The position numbers and the translations under genes are program-made. The notes under the pieces are model-generated. The model was given only the letters and a program-made list of their open reading frames with translations, had not been told where the DNA came from and did no database searches. Positions 47,055 through 55,984 of a stretch of DNA of 64,000 nt are shown here, one piece after another (within the stretch, counting starts at the first letter, position 1; the number at the start of each line of letters is the position of its first letter). Source of the DNA: Paenarthrobacter ilicis (lineage in GTDB: Bacteria > Actinomycetota > Actinomycetes > Actinomycetales > Micrococcaceae); contig NZ_JAFBCD010000001.1 in assembly GCF_016907545.1 (NCBI RefSeq), positions 806,001 through 870,000 of the forward strand, given 5' to 3'.

Positions 47055-48737
47055 GTGCGGAGCCAATCCACAATGTCACTGAGCCGTGATCTCGCAGCCC
47101 TGGCGGCTGCCTCTTTTTCCCTCCCACACCTGCGTGATGGCCAGCTCGCGGGTATGAAGACATTAGCCGAAGGCCGCGATGTGTTGGCTGTCATGCCCAC
47201 CGGATACGGCAAGTCAGCCACCTACCAGGTGGCGGCCCAGTACCTTCACAACAAAACCGGACGTCCCGCCGTCGTGGTATCGCCGCTGATCGCCCTTCAA
47301 GAGGATCAGCTGGACGGCTTGGCCGAGGACCTTGGAGCCGGGTCCGCGGTGGCCATCAACTCTTCGCACAGCGACGCGGAAGTGGACGAGGCCTGGGAGG
47401 CTGTGGTGTCAGGGACGGCTTCCTTCCTGTTTCTGGCGCCGGAGCAGTTGGCCAAGCCGGACACAGTGGAACGGATTTCAGCCATGGACATCACCATGCT
47501 GGTGGTGGACGAGGCACACTGCGTTTCCTCGTGGGGCCATGACTTCCGGCCCGACTACCTGGACCTGGGGAACGTCCGCAAACGACTCGGCAATCCGCCG
47601 GTGGTGGCGCTGACTGCCACCGCATCGCCTCCCGTGCGGGACGAGATCGTGGAGCGGCTGGGCATGACGGACCCTGTGGTTTTGGTGCGGGGTTTCGACC
47701 GTCCCAACATCAGCCTTGAGGTTGTCCGCCACCAGGAGGACAAAGGCAAACGCAAAGCGGTGGTTGGGCACGTCACTGCCCTGGTCAAAGAGCAAGGCAT
47801 GGGCCTTTTGTATGCGGCAACCCGCAAGGACACGGAAAAGTACGCGGACAAGCTCAACGCTGCCGGGCTCCGGGCCGCGGCCTATCACGCAGGTAAATCC
47901 GCGGTCGATCGCGAGAACATCCACCAGCAGTTCCTGGATGACCACCTGGATGTGGTTGTTGCCACCACGGCCTTTGGGATGGGCATCGACAAGCCCAATG
48001 TCCGGTTCGTGGTTCACGCCGACATCCCCGAATCCCTGGATGCCTACTACCAGGAAATAGGGCGAGCGGGCCGCGACGGCGGGCCGGCAGCAGCCATACT
48101 GCACTACCGTGCCGAGGACCTCGGCCTGCGCAAGTTCTTCGGAACGCATTCGACGGACCCCAAGGCCCTGTTGTCTCTGCTGGCGTTGATCAAGAACGCC
48201 AAGGCTCCGGCTCCCAAGAGCGCCCTGGTGGAATTGACGGGGTTGCCGGAACGTCGCATCACGTCCCTGGTGAACCAGTTGGAGGAGGCGGACGCGGTGG
48301 CCATCGGGAAGCGCGGTGTCCGGCTGAAATCCAAAGCCAAGCTGCCCACTTTGGTGGAGCGCGCCGTCGAACTGGCCGAGGCGAGGCAGCGGATGGACCA
48401 GTCACGGCTCACCATGATGCGCGGATACGCCGAGGCTGACGGATGCCGGCGGCAGTTCCTGCTGGCCTACTTCGGTGAGGACCTGCCGGAGCCGTGCGGA
48501 AATTGTGACGATTGCACCGATCCGGACAGGCGCCCCGGGCAGCCGGATCACTCGGCCGGCGCGGCCCAGTCCGACGATCCGTTCCCGCTGCAGTCCACGG
48601 TGATCCACAAGGAATGGGGACAGGGGCTTGTGATGCGGCATGAAGACGACGTCATCACCGTCCTCTTCGAGCAGGAGGGCTACAAAACCCTGTCCCGGGC
48701 AGCCGTGGTGGAGCACGGATTGCTGAAGCCCGCCTGA
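47055..48737 (+). CDS. recQ: RecQ-family ATP-dependent DNA helicase
   Basis: A 560-residue 3'-5' helicase. Motif I is MPTGYGKSATYQ, motif II VVDEAHCVSSWGHDFRPDY, and motif VI YQEIGRAGRDG. The RecQ zinc domain follows with CRRQFLLAYFGEDLPEPCGNCDDC. No HRDC domain is seen; instead there is a short C-terminal domain (IHKEWGQGLVMRHEDDVITVLFE) common in actinobacterial RecQ-like proteins. The GTG at 47055 has AGGAA about 6 nt upstream; ATG 47073 is an alternative, and the longer ORF from 46971 is doubtful. Confidence 0.9.
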   Translation: MRSQSTMSLSRDLAALAAASFSLPHLRDGQLAGMKTLAEGRDVLAVMPTGYGKSATYQVAAQYLHNKTGRPAVVVSPLIALQEDQLDGLAEDLGAGSAVAINSSHSDAEVDEAWEAVVSGTASFLFLAPEQLAKPDTVERISAMDITMLVVDEAHCVSSWGHDFRPDYLDLGNVRKRLGNPPVVALTATASPPVRDEIVERLGMTDPVVLVRGFDRPNISLEVVRHQEDKGKRKAVVGHVTALVKEQGMGLLYAATRKDTEKYADKLNAAGLRAAAYHAGKSAVDRENIHQQFLDDHLDVVVATTAFGMGIDKPNVRFVVHADIPESLDAYYQEIGRAGRDGGPAAAILHYRAEDLGLRKFFGTHSTDPKALLSLLALIKNAKAPAPKSALVELTGLPERRITSLVNQLEEADAVAIGKRGVRLKSKAKLPTLVERAVELAEARQRMDQSRLTMMRGYAEADGCRRQFLLAYFGEDLPEPCGNCDDCTDPDRRPGQPDHSAGAAQSDDPFPLQSTVIHKEWGQGLVMRHEDDVITVLFEQEGYKTLSRAAVVEHGLLKPA

Positions 48738-48834
48738 CGGGCGGGCCGGCCCGCGACGAGGCTGTGCAGAAAGGGTCCCCGGCTGGGTTGGGGAACCCCT
48801 GTTGCGCAGACCATCAGTGAAGTATGTTGCTCGC

Positions 48835-50118
48835 ATGGACGACTCATACCAGGTCATAGTTGTTGGTGGCGGTTTTGCGGGCGTTGCGTCAGCCAAGGAG
48901 CTTGGCCGCAAGGGGGTCCGCGTCCTGCTCATCGACTCGAACAACTATCATCAATTCCAGCCGCTCCTGTATCAGGTTGCGACATCCCAAATCGGCGTCT
49001 CCGCTATTGCGCGGCCTCTGCGATCGGTGTTCCGCCGCTACAAATCTGTCCGGGTGGTCACGGCAAAGGTGGAGTCCGTTGATGCCGCCGCACGCTCGGT
49101 GACCACGGCCGACGGCCGCACCATCCGTGCGGGCATTCTGGTGATTGCGGTGGGTGCCGTCCCCAATTTCTTCAATACTCCCGGTGCGGAAGAGTTCGCT
49201 TTCCCGCTGTACTCCGTGACCGATGCCACGCGGCTTGGCACGGGTATCACCCGCTTGCTTGACCAGGCAGACAAGACGCCCGGCGGGTCGGTGGACGTTG
49301 TTGTGGTGGGCGGCGGGCCAACCGGGGTGGAGACAGCGGGTGCCATGGCGGAGAACGTGAAATACGTGGTGGAAAAGTACTTTTCTCCGGAGCTTGCTGC
49401 GCGGTGCCGGGTGCACCTTGTGGACATGCTTCCCAGTGTCCTCAGCATGTTCTCGGCCAAGTCCCAAAGCTATGCAACCGATCATCTGGAAAAAATCGGC
49501 GTGCAGCTGCACATGGGCGTAGGAGTAACCGAGGTAAGGGAGGACGGGGTCACGCTGGCCAACGGCAGCGTAGTGCCCGCCAGGATTGTGGTCTGGGCCG
49601 GCGGCCTGAAGGCGGGGGACCTCATTGCTGGCTCTGGACTGCCGCAAGGCCGGGGTGGGCGTGTGGACGTCGAAACCGATCTGACTGCCCCCGGAGTGGA
49701 TGGCGTGTACGTCCTGGGCGATGCCGCCAACATCACCGACGCCACCGGGGCCAAGCTGCCGCAGCTGGGATCCGTGGCGCAGCAGGCCGGCAAGTGGGCG
49801 GCCACCAATATCTTGGCTGATTTGAACGGCGGAACCCGCACGCCCTTCAAATACATGGACAAGGGATATATGGCGATGGTGGGGCGCGGAGCGGCAGTTG
49901 CCGAACTGGGCCGCAAACGTATCCAGTTGCAGGGGCCGTTCGCGTTCCTTTCCTGGCTGGTGGTGCATTTGGCACTGTTGTCCGGGCTTCAGCAAAAGGC
50001 CCGCGCGCTCTTTTCCTGGCTCAACGGTTACCTTCTGCACAGCCCGGCGCAAGTGGTGGTCAGTGGGCCAGTGGAGAAGGATCCGCCCCGGCCAGTGCCA
50101 CCCAGCGAGGCTCCCTAG
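48835..50118 (+). CDS. Type II NADH dehydrogenase-like FAD oxidoreductase
   Basis: A 427-residue flavoprotein that by family passes electrons from NADH to quinone. It has two dinucleotide-binding motifs: VIVVGGGFAGVASAKEL for FAD and VVVVGGGPTGVETAGAM for NADH, plus GVYVLGDAANI near the flavin. The C-terminal third has a hydrophobic/amphipathic patch (FAFLSWLVVHLALLSGL) fitting membrane attachment. The ATG at 48835 gives the normal N-terminus; upstream residues are dismissed. Confidence 0.9.
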   Translation: MDDSYQVIVVGGGFAGVASAKELGRKGVRVLLIDSNNYHQFQPLLYQVATSQIGVSAIARPLRSVFRRYKSVRVVTAKVESVDAAARSVTTADGRTIRAGILVIAVGAVPNFFNTPGAEEFAFPLYSVTDATRLGTGITRLLDQADKTPGGSVDVVVVGGGPTGVETAGAMAENVKYVVEKYFSPELAARCRVHLVDMLPSVLSMFSAKSQSYATDHLEKIGVQLHMGVGVTEVREDGVTLANGSVVPARIVVWAGGLKAGDLIAGSGLPQGRGGRVDVETDLTAPGVDGVYVLGDAANITDATGAKLPQLGSVAQQAGKWAATNILADLNGGTRTPFKYMDKGYMAMVGRGAAVAELGRKRIQLQGPFAFLSWLVVHLALLSGLQQKARALFSWLNGYLLHSPAQVVVSGPVEKDPPRPVPPSEAP

Positions 50119-50143
50119 AAGATCGGCTGCAGGACGCCTGTAG

Positions 50144-50671
50144 CTACCAAGGCCGCGCCCCTGGATTGGTTGGTAAGGGTCCTGCGTCTATTTGCTGCTT
50201 GTAGGCCTCGCTGGTGATGACAAAAATTACCCAAGCCACCCCTATTAACAACGCACCGGCAACAAAGGCAGGCCAAGGTGTCCAGCTGCTCCCGTCATGC
50301 CCCACGAGCTTCAGGTGCTGCCGGGGATCGTGCGAGTAGACACTGACCATGACGTCCGATCCCGGGCCGGGGACTGCTCTGCACGTGGAATTCGTATCAA
50401 AGGACCCCCGGTAACCCTGTCCGCCAACGACATAGTCCAATTGCACCACGCAGTGCTCGCCCCTATGTCGGGAGGCATCCTGGGCGATGACGGTTGCTGG
50501 AACAATCTCACTGAACAGGGCGACCTGGGCCTGCGTCGTCACCAGCGCCGCCGAGCCTGCGATGGCCCCAATGAGAAACAGCAGAGCTGCTGTCCGCCAC
50601 AAAAGCAGCTTGAGCCGGCGTCGCCCACGGGAGCCTGAGTGCAAAGGTGTGCTGCGGTTGTCTGCTGTCAC
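50144..50671 (-). CDS. DUF3592-like membrane protein
   Basis: A 175-residue protein with two transmembrane segments (about residues 22-46 and 133-155) and an external domain between them containing two Cys (EHCVVQLDYVVGG, NSTCRAVPG). This is the layout of DUF3592-type proteins of unknown role. The GTG start at 50671 has AGGG about 8 nt upstream. It is convergent with the NDH-2 gene and divergent from the YqeY-like gene. Confidence 0.65.
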   Translation of the reverse strand: MTADNRSTPLHSGSRGRRRLKLLLWRTAALLFLIGAIAGSAALVTTQAQVALFSEIVPATVIAQDASRHRGEHCVVQLDYVVGGQGYRGSFDTNSTCRAVPGPGSDVMVSVYSHDPRQHLKLVGHDGSSWTPWPAFVAGALLIGVAWVIFVITSEAYKQQIDAGPLPTNPGARPW

Positions 50672-50723
50672 ATGCCAACCCTAACTGCGAAGATGGGAAC
50701 AGAATTCTCGAACAAGGAGCAGC

Positions 50724-51185
50724 ATGTCACTCAAAGAACGCTTGAAAGCCGACGTTGTGGATCATATGAAGGCGGGCGACAAGGTGGCCTTGACCACCGT
50801 GCGGAACGTGCTGGGTGAGATCACCACGCGGGAGAAGTCCGGAAAGACTCCGGTTGAACTTGACGACGCGCAGGTGACGTCACTGCTGCAGAAAGAAGCT
50901 GCCAAGCGTCGCGACACCGCCCGCATCTACACGGAAGCCGGTGAGGACGATCGTGCGGCAGCGGAGGTTGCGGAAGCCGTGATCATTGAGGCTTATCTGC
51001 CCAAGGCCCTTACCCGCGAGGAAGTTGAAGCGATGGTGGATGACATCATCGTTGGGTTGAAAGCTGAAGGGCAGGAGCTCTCCATGAGGTCAATCGGGGT
51101 TGTCATGAAGCCGGTCACCGCCAAGGTCGCAGGGCGGTTCGACGGAAAAACTGTCAGCGAGATCGTCCGGGGCCGCCTCGCCTGA
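50724..51185 (+). CDS. GatB/YqeY domain protein
   Basis: A 153-residue protein consisting of the YqeY domain (MSLKERLKADVVDHMKAGD to the C-terminal TAKVAGRFDGKTVSEIVRGRL). The domain is shared with the tRNA-binding tail of GatB, so a tRNA-related role is likely, though it is not established. AAGGAG lies before the ATG. Confidence 0.92.
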   Translation: MSLKERLKADVVDHMKAGDKVALTTVRNVLGEITTREKSGKTPVELDDAQVTSLLQKEAAKRRDTARIYTEAGEDDRAAAEVAEAVIIEAYLPKALTREEVEAMVDDIIVGLKAEGQELSMRSIGVVMKPVTAKVAGRFDGKTVSEIVRGRLA

Positions 51186-51196
51186 GCGAAGGTGAC

Positions 51197-51222
51197 GGGG
51201 GAGGGTGTATCAACCTTCCCCC
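51197..51222 (+). terminator. Terminator after the YqeY-like gene
   Basis: GGGGGAGGGT and ACCTTCCCCC pair over 10 bp with one G-U, around GTATCA. It overlaps the last codons of the DUF72 pseudogene on the other strand. Confidence 0.6.
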
Positions 51223-51781
51223 AGTAGCCGGCGCAGAGTGTCTGCATTCCGCACGGCGTGACCACCGCCGTCGTCGTTGAAGTAGACATAAACGTCCCTT
51301 CCCTGGCCGCTCCACTCCTGGATTCGTTGGGCCCACCACCTCAGGTCCTCATCCGGGTAGGAACCTGCGTAGAGATGCTGGCGATCCGGTCCGTGCATCC
51401 GTACGTACACGAAGGGTGCCGTTGCGCGGAGAATGCAGGGCAGATTGGCGCCGCTCATGATGCAATAGGCGGCGCCGTGGCGTTCCAGGAGCCCGTAGAC
51501 GTCCGGATGGTCCCAGGTCTGGTGCCTGAATTCGACCGCCACCCGGATCCACCGCGGAAGGAGGCCACCTTGACCGACATGGCAAAGCCCTCCGGTAGGC
51601 GATTCCGCCAACCCCCAAAAATGGTGTAGCGGGGCCCGCGGTAGAAACTCGCGTTTAACTCAACCGTGCTGAATCTTTCAACGTACGTAGCCAGCCTTTT
51701 GGCGGTTGCCAGCCCGGGAGGATAGAGAACGCCCTCCCAGTGGTTGTAGCTCCAGCCGGAAGTGCCGACGGCTAACCCCAC
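51210..51781 (-). pseudogene. Decayed DUF72 family gene (internal deletion plus frameshift)
   Basis: The N-terminal part from ATG 51781 reads as a DUF72 protein (VGTSGWSYNHWEGVLYP, STVELNASFYRGP, GFAMSVKVA) and then becomes nonsense. The C-terminal part (PRWIRVAVEFRHQTW, YVRMHGPDRQHLYAGSY, VYVYFNDDGGGHAVRNA) continues in another frame to the stop at 51210. The join is near 51555. Intact DUF72 proteins are about 240-250 residues, and here roughly 50 residues of the middle are missing, so an out-of-frame deletion of about 150 bp is inferred. It starts inside the end of the MarR gene. Confidence 0.8.
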
Positions 51782-52230
51782 AGAGCCTTCCTGAGCAGCG
51801 CCCTCAATTGCGCGTTCTCCTCGTCATCCAGCCGTTCCAGTTGCGTTTGCTCGCAGGCATCCAGCGCTGCGCGGGCCTTGGTGTGGATCCTGCGTCCCTC
51901 AGCTGTGGCCACGATGATTTTGGCCCGCCGGTCCAGCTTTCCCTGAGCGCGCTCCACCAGCCTCCGGTTTTCCAGGTCGTCCACCAGGCTGACCACCTGG
52001 CTCGGGTCCAGGCTCAGGAAATCGGCCAGTTCCCGCTGCGTTGGCTCTAGTCCGCTGCAGGCCAGTGTCAGGACGGAGAAAGACCGTTCCCGGAGCCCGT
52101 AATCGGCCAACGCCTTGTTGTTGAGTATTGATCCTGTGGCGTGAAGTTTGGCCAGCAGCAAGCCCACATCGTTGCCGATCCGGGCCGCCGCCAGGCGCGG
52201 TGCTTCCACTTCAGTGCCTTGCCGGCCCAT
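51772..52230 (-). CDS. phdR: MarR-family repressor of the phenylpropanoid cluster (PhdR/CouR type)
   Basis: A 152-residue MarR protein with the winged-helix core PTQRELADFLSLDPSQVVSLVDDLENRRLVER and DRRAKIIVATAEG. In the phd/cou systems the MarR regulator represses the divergent catabolic operon and is released by hydroxycinnamoyl-CoA; the divergent arrangement here is the same. The ATG at 52230 has GGAG at close spacing. Two palindromes lie in the 139-bp gap before the SDR gene. The symbol rests on gene context. Confidence 0.8.
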   Translation of the reverse strand: MGRQGTEVEAPRLAAARIGNDVGLLLAKLHATGSILNNKALADYGLRERSFSVLTLACSGLEPTQRELADFLSLDPSQVVSLVDDLENRRLVERAQGKLDRRAKIIVATAEGRRIHTKARAALDACEQTQLERLDDEENAQLRALLRKALWG

Positions 52231-52256
52231 GAGAACTCCAATAGTAAAGAAAAACA

Positions 52257-52301
52257 ATCGTTGACATTTTCAATGATCCGTATTGTCATTGATCATGACA
52301 A
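52257..52301. promoter_or_regulatory. Two palindromic MarR-type operators and promoter
   Basis: Site 1 (52257-52277) has arms ATCGTTGA and TCAATGAT; site 2 (52283-52301) is TTGTCAT-TGATC-ATGACAA, perfect. A plus-strand promoter TTGACA (52261-52266), 17 bp, TGTCAT (52284-52289) lies across both, so repressor binding would cover the -35 and -10. Confidence 0.65.
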
Positions 52302-52369
52302 GGATCTCACGTGGCCGTGGGATCGGCCCCACCGGCTCCAGCCGGATACTGCATGCGAAGGAGCAGGCC

Positions 52370-53323
52370 ATGAGTTTGAACGGCAAGGTTGCAATCGTCA
52401 CTGGTAGTGGACAGGGTCTTGGACTCGCTTACGCGAGGGAACTCGCCCGCCAGGGCGCCGCCGTCGTCATTAACGACGTGAACCCTGGGACCGCGGCGGA
52501 AGCTGTTGCGCAGATTGAGGCTGACGGTGGCCGGGCCACGGCCGTGGTGGTTCCGGTGGGTACCACCGAGGCGGCCAAGGCGCTGGTAGCCGGTGCTGTT
52601 GAGGCGTTCGGCCGGCTGGACATCCTGGTCACGAATGCCGGAATCCTGCGGGACAAGAGCCTGCTGAAGATGACGGACGAGGATTTTGATCTGGTCATCA
52701 ACGTGCACTTGAAGGGAACGTTCACGTGCGTTCGTGAAGCGTTCGCGTACTTCAAGGAAAACGGTGTGGCCGGCCGGATCATCACCATCGGTTCTCCCAC
52801 GGGGCAGCGCGGCAACTTCGGGCAGACCAACTACGCCGCTGCCAAGGCCGGCATTGTGGGCATGGTCCGCACCTGGGCGCTCGAAATGAATAAAGCCGGA
52901 GTCACCGTGAACACGGTGGTACCGGTGGCGGCCACAGCCATGACCAAGACCGTCCCGTACTTCCGGAAGGCCGTCGAAGCCGAGGAACGCGGCGAGGCCA
53001 TGCCGTCCTTCTTCCGCCATGACCTGGGGTTTGGCACGGCCGACGACGTCGCGGGGCTCATTGCCTTCCTTGCCTCGGATGAGGCTGCCGGGATCACGGG
53101 CCAGGCCATTGGTGCCGGCGGTGACCGGTTGCAGGTATGGACCCACCCCGAGGCCGCCAGCACCGAGTACCGCGAGGGTGGTTGGACGTACGAGGCCCTG
53201 ATTGGCAACGCGCAGTCCCTGTTCGGTCCGGATGCGCTCCAGAGCTATGGTGAGGAGTTCCTGCCGCTTCCTGAAGGCCTGCAACCCGAACCGGCCACCC
53301 CTGAAGCGGCACAGGCCCACTAG
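52370..53323 (+). CDS. phdB: 3-hydroxyacyl-CoA dehydrogenase, SDR family (PhdB/CouN type)
   Basis: A 317-residue SDR that would oxidise the beta-hydroxyacyl-CoA of a phenylpropanoid to the beta-keto form. The nucleotide motif is VTGSGQGLGLAYAREL; the catalytic site is NYAAAKAG with TIGSPTG upstream, and NAGI is present. A C-terminal extension of about 60 residues exceeds a plain FabG. AAGGAG precedes the ATG by 6 nt. It is the first gene of six in one direction. Confidence 0.85.
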   Translation: MSLNGKVAIVTGSGQGLGLAYARELARQGAAVVINDVNPGTAAEAVAQIEADGGRATAVVVPVGTTEAAKALVAGAVEAFGRLDILVTNAGILRDKSLLKMTDEDFDLVINVHLKGTFTCVREAFAYFKENGVAGRIITIGSPTGQRGNFGQTNYAAAKAGIVGMVRTWALEMNKAGVTVNTVVPVAATAMTKTVPYFRKAVEAEERGEAMPSFFRHDLGFGTADDVAGLIAFLASDEAAGITGQAIGAGGDRLQVWTHPEAASTEYREGGWTYEALIGNAQSLFGPDALQSYGEEFLPLPEGLQPEPATPEAAQAH

Positions 53324-53325
53324 CC

Positions 53326-54213
53326 ATGGCCCGGTATGAACTTGGCCTCGACGTTGAGGCCCTGGACGCAATCGACATGCACGTCCACCTGGAAGTGGAC
53401 AGCTGCGGTCACGGCTCCCTCCCCGAAGCACTCACCGAAGCCTCGGCAAAGTACTTCAAGGCGGAGGACAGGACACCATCGTTGGACCGGATCGCGGAGG
53501 TGTATCGCGAACTTAACATGGCCGCCGTCGTCTTTACCGTCGATGCCCGGACGCAGCTCAAGCATGAGCCCAACAGCATTCCTGAGCTGATTGAAGGGGC
53601 GGCGCGGAACAACGATGTGCTGATTCCGTTCGGCAGCGTCGACCCCCGCACTGGGGAGGACGCAATTGCCGGGGCCAAGCACCAGGCTGTTGAACTGGGC
53701 GCACGGGGTTTCAAATTCCACCCGTCACTGCAGGGTTTCGATCCGTCCAACCAGCAGTTTTACCCCTTGTGGGAGACGCTGCAGGAACAGGGTCTGCCGT
53801 GTATTTTCCACACCGGCCAGAACGGCATGGGTGCGGGCCTGCCCGGTGGCTACGGCATCAAGCTGGCCTACTCCAACCCCTTGTTGCTCGATTCCGTGGC
53901 AGCTGATTTTCCCGGGCTGCAGATCATCATGGCGCACCCTTCCGTGCCGTGGCAGGATGAGGCGAACTCGATCGCGACGCACAAGTCCAACGTCTTCATC
54001 GATCTCTCCGGATGGTCGCCCAAGTACTTCCCGGAATCGCTGGTCCGCCTGTCCAACTCTGTTCTCCAGGACAAGGTGTTGTTCGGCACGGACTTCCCGT
54101 TGATCACCCCACAGAAATGGCTGGGCGCGTTCGCGGACCTGCCGTTGAAGGACGAAGTCCGCCCCAAAATCCTCAAGGACAACGCCGTCAGGCTGCTCGG
54201 GTTGGGTGGCTGA
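53326..54213 (+). CDS. phdC: Amidohydrolase-2 family beta-ketoacyl-CoA hydrolase (PhdC/CouO type)
   Basis: A 295-residue metal-dependent hydrolase of the amidohydrolase-2 family, with IDMHVHLEVDS (HxH), RGFKFHPSLQG, PCIFHTGQNG, IIMAHPSVPW and LFGTDFPL as metal and catalytic positions. In Rhodococcus p-coumarate catabolism the equivalent protein cleaves the beta-ketoacyl-CoA to a benzoate and acetyl-CoA in place of a thiolase. Two bases separate it from the SDR stop. The role is taken from gene context. Confidence 0.82.
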   Translation: MARYELGLDVEALDAIDMHVHLEVDSCGHGSLPEALTEASAKYFKAEDRTPSLDRIAEVYRELNMAAVVFTVDARTQLKHEPNSIPELIEGAARNNDVLIPFGSVDPRTGEDAIAGAKHQAVELGARGFKFHPSLQGFDPSNQQFYPLWETLQEQGLPCIFHTGQNGMGAGLPGGYGIKLAYSNPLLLDSVAADFPGLQIIMAHPSVPWQDEANSIATHKSNVFIDLSGWSPKYFPESLVRLSNSVLQDKVLFGTDFPLITPQKWLGAFADLPLKDEVRPKILKDNAVRLLGLGG

Positions 54214-54214
54214 T

Positions 54215-55462
54215 ATGACGCATACGACGACGGAGACCGGCATGGGTGCCGGAATTCCGGCACCGGGGGAGCGGCTCTACTCCGCGTCGGACTGGTACGA
54301 CGCCGAGGCGCTGCTCACCACCGACGAACGCAGGGTGCTGGCCCGGCTCCGCAGCTTTCTGGACTCCCAAGCCAAGCCGCTCTTGGCCGAGTACTGGGAA
54401 AAGGGCGAATTCCCGGACCAGCTGGCACGGCCCCTGATTGATCTTGACCTGATGGAACCCTTTGACGAACCCGCCCGCGGGATCTTTCACGGTTTCCGGA
54501 TCTTCGAATTCGCGCGCACCGATGCTTCCCTGGCCACGTGGTACACCGCGCAGGCCGGTCTGTTCAGGACCGCCATCCGGGTGGGGGCTTCCGAAGAGCA
54601 GCAGCGGGAATGGATGCCGAAGGTCTTAGATTTCTCCCTCAAGGGAGTCTTCTCGCTGACCGAACCGGAGCACGGCTCGGACATCGCCGGTGGCCTCTCA
54701 ACCACTGCACGGTTCGAGCCGGGACCCGACGGTTCCACCTCATCTGACGCCGGAAGTTGGGTTTTGGACGGAGCCAAACGGTGGATCGGGGGAGCCTCAG
54801 CGGCAGACGTGCTGTGTGTGTTCGCCCGGGATGTGGCCGACGGGCAGGTGAAGGCTTTTCTGGTGGATCGAACCGCCGCCGGGGTGAACCTGGAGAAAAT
54901 CCATGGGAAAACCTCATTGCGGATGATGCAAAACGCCCACATCACCCTGAACAGTGTCCGGGTCCCGGAGGCGCAGCGGCTGCACAAAGTGAACTCCTTC
55001 AAGGATGTTGCGGCGATGCTTCGCGCCATGCGTTCGGATGTTGCGTGGATCGCGACCGGGCTCCAGGCAGGCGCCTTTGAAGCAGCCTTGGCCTATGTCA
55101 AGGAACGCCAACAGTTCGGGCGGTCGCTGGGATCCTTCCAGCTGGTCCAGGAGAAGCTTGCCCGGATGCTTGGCAACATCACCGCGTCACTCTCCCTGGT
55201 GGTGCGGCTGACCGAACAGCAGGGCTGGGGAATCTTCCGGGACCAGGACTCGGCCCTGGCCAAAATGCAGACGTCGCTGCTGATGCGCGAAACCGTGGCC
55301 CTTGCCCGCGAAGCAGTGGGCGGCAACGGCATAACGCTCGCCTCCGACGTCGCGCGTTTCCACGCGGACGCCGAGGCCGTCTATTCCTACGAAGGCACCC
55401 ACGACATCAACGCCCTCATCATTGGCCGGGCGCTCACAGGCGCCAGCGCCTTCACCCACTGA
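54215..55462 (+). CDS. phdD: Acyl-CoA dehydrogenase (PhdD type)
   Basis: A 415-residue flavoenzyme, probably converting a saturated phenylpropionyl-CoA to the cinnamoyl-CoA level. It has GVFSLTEPEHGSDIAGG, WIGGASAADVLCVFAR, RQQFGRSLGSFQLVQEKLARM and the C-terminal YEGTHDINALIIGRALTG with the likely catalytic base E393, placed as in glutaryl-CoA dehydrogenase. The ATG at 54215 is used; a GTG at 54206 overlaps the previous stop. Confidence 0.87.
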   Translation: MTHTTTETGMGAGIPAPGERLYSASDWYDAEALLTTDERRVLARLRSFLDSQAKPLLAEYWEKGEFPDQLARPLIDLDLMEPFDEPARGIFHGFRIFEFARTDASLATWYTAQAGLFRTAIRVGASEEQQREWMPKVLDFSLKGVFSLTEPEHGSDIAGGLSTTARFEPGPDGSTSSDAGSWVLDGAKRWIGGASAADVLCVFARDVADGQVKAFLVDRTAAGVNLEKIHGKTSLRMMQNAHITLNSVRVPEAQRLHKVNSFKDVAAMLRAMRSDVAWIATGLQAGAFEAALAYVKERQQFGRSLGSFQLVQEKLARMLGNITASLSLVVRLTEQQGWGIFRDQDSALAKMQTSLLMRETVALAREAVGGNGITLASDVARFHADAEAVYSYEGTHDINALIIGRALTGASAFTH

Positions 55463-55495
55463 TTCTCTTCAACCACCAACTGCCAGGAGGCAAAG

Positions 55496-55951
55496 ATGCC
55501 CAATCTCGTCGTCGATTTCGACACCCTGCTCACCATGTCCGGCAAGGACCTGGGAACCACCGACTACCGTGAAATCACCCAGCAGCAGATCAACCTGTTT
55601 GCAGATGCCACGGATGACCAGCAGTGGATCCACGTTGATCCGGAGCGCGCCAAAGACGGACCCTTCGGTGCCCCGATCGCCCACGGGTTCCTCACGTTGT
55701 CCCTGATCATCCCTTTCTGGGGCGAGCTGTTCGACGTCGAAAACGTCACCACCAAAGTCAACTACGGCCTGGACAAGGTCCGGTTCACCTCACCGGTGAA
55801 GGTGGGCTCCAAGGTCCGCATGAACGGCAGCATCGCCGAGGTCACTGAGGTCAAGGGCGGGGCCCAGATCAAAGTCAACGCAACCATCGAGATCGAGGGG
55901 CAGGAACGCCCGGCCGTCGTGGCCGAATTCCTGGCCCGTTTCTACAAATAA
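55496..55951 (+). CDS. phdE: MaoC-type enoyl-CoA hydratase (PhdE/CouM type)
   Basis: A 151-residue hot-dog-fold hydratase that adds water to the cinnamoyl-CoA double bond. The hydratase motif is clear (ATDDQQWIHVDPERAKDGPFG, then APIAHGFLTLSL), with Asp and His as catalytic residues. GGAGG lies upstream of the ATG. Confidence 0.9.
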   Translation: MPNLVVDFDTLLTMSGKDLGTTDYREITQQQINLFADATDDQQWIHVDPERAKDGPFGAPIAHGFLTLSLIIPFWGELFDVENVTTKVNYGLDKVRFTSPVKVGSKVRMNGSIAEVTEVKGGAQIKVNATIEIEGQERPAVVAEFLARFYK

Positions 55952-55984
55952 CCAAACCCTCTCCTTCAACTCCAAGGAACAGCC

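Noticed and set aside
48770..48800. GGGTCCCC...GGGGAACCC as a terminator of the RecQ-like gene
   Set aside because: The pairing is interrupted and the loop is long, so it was not listed.
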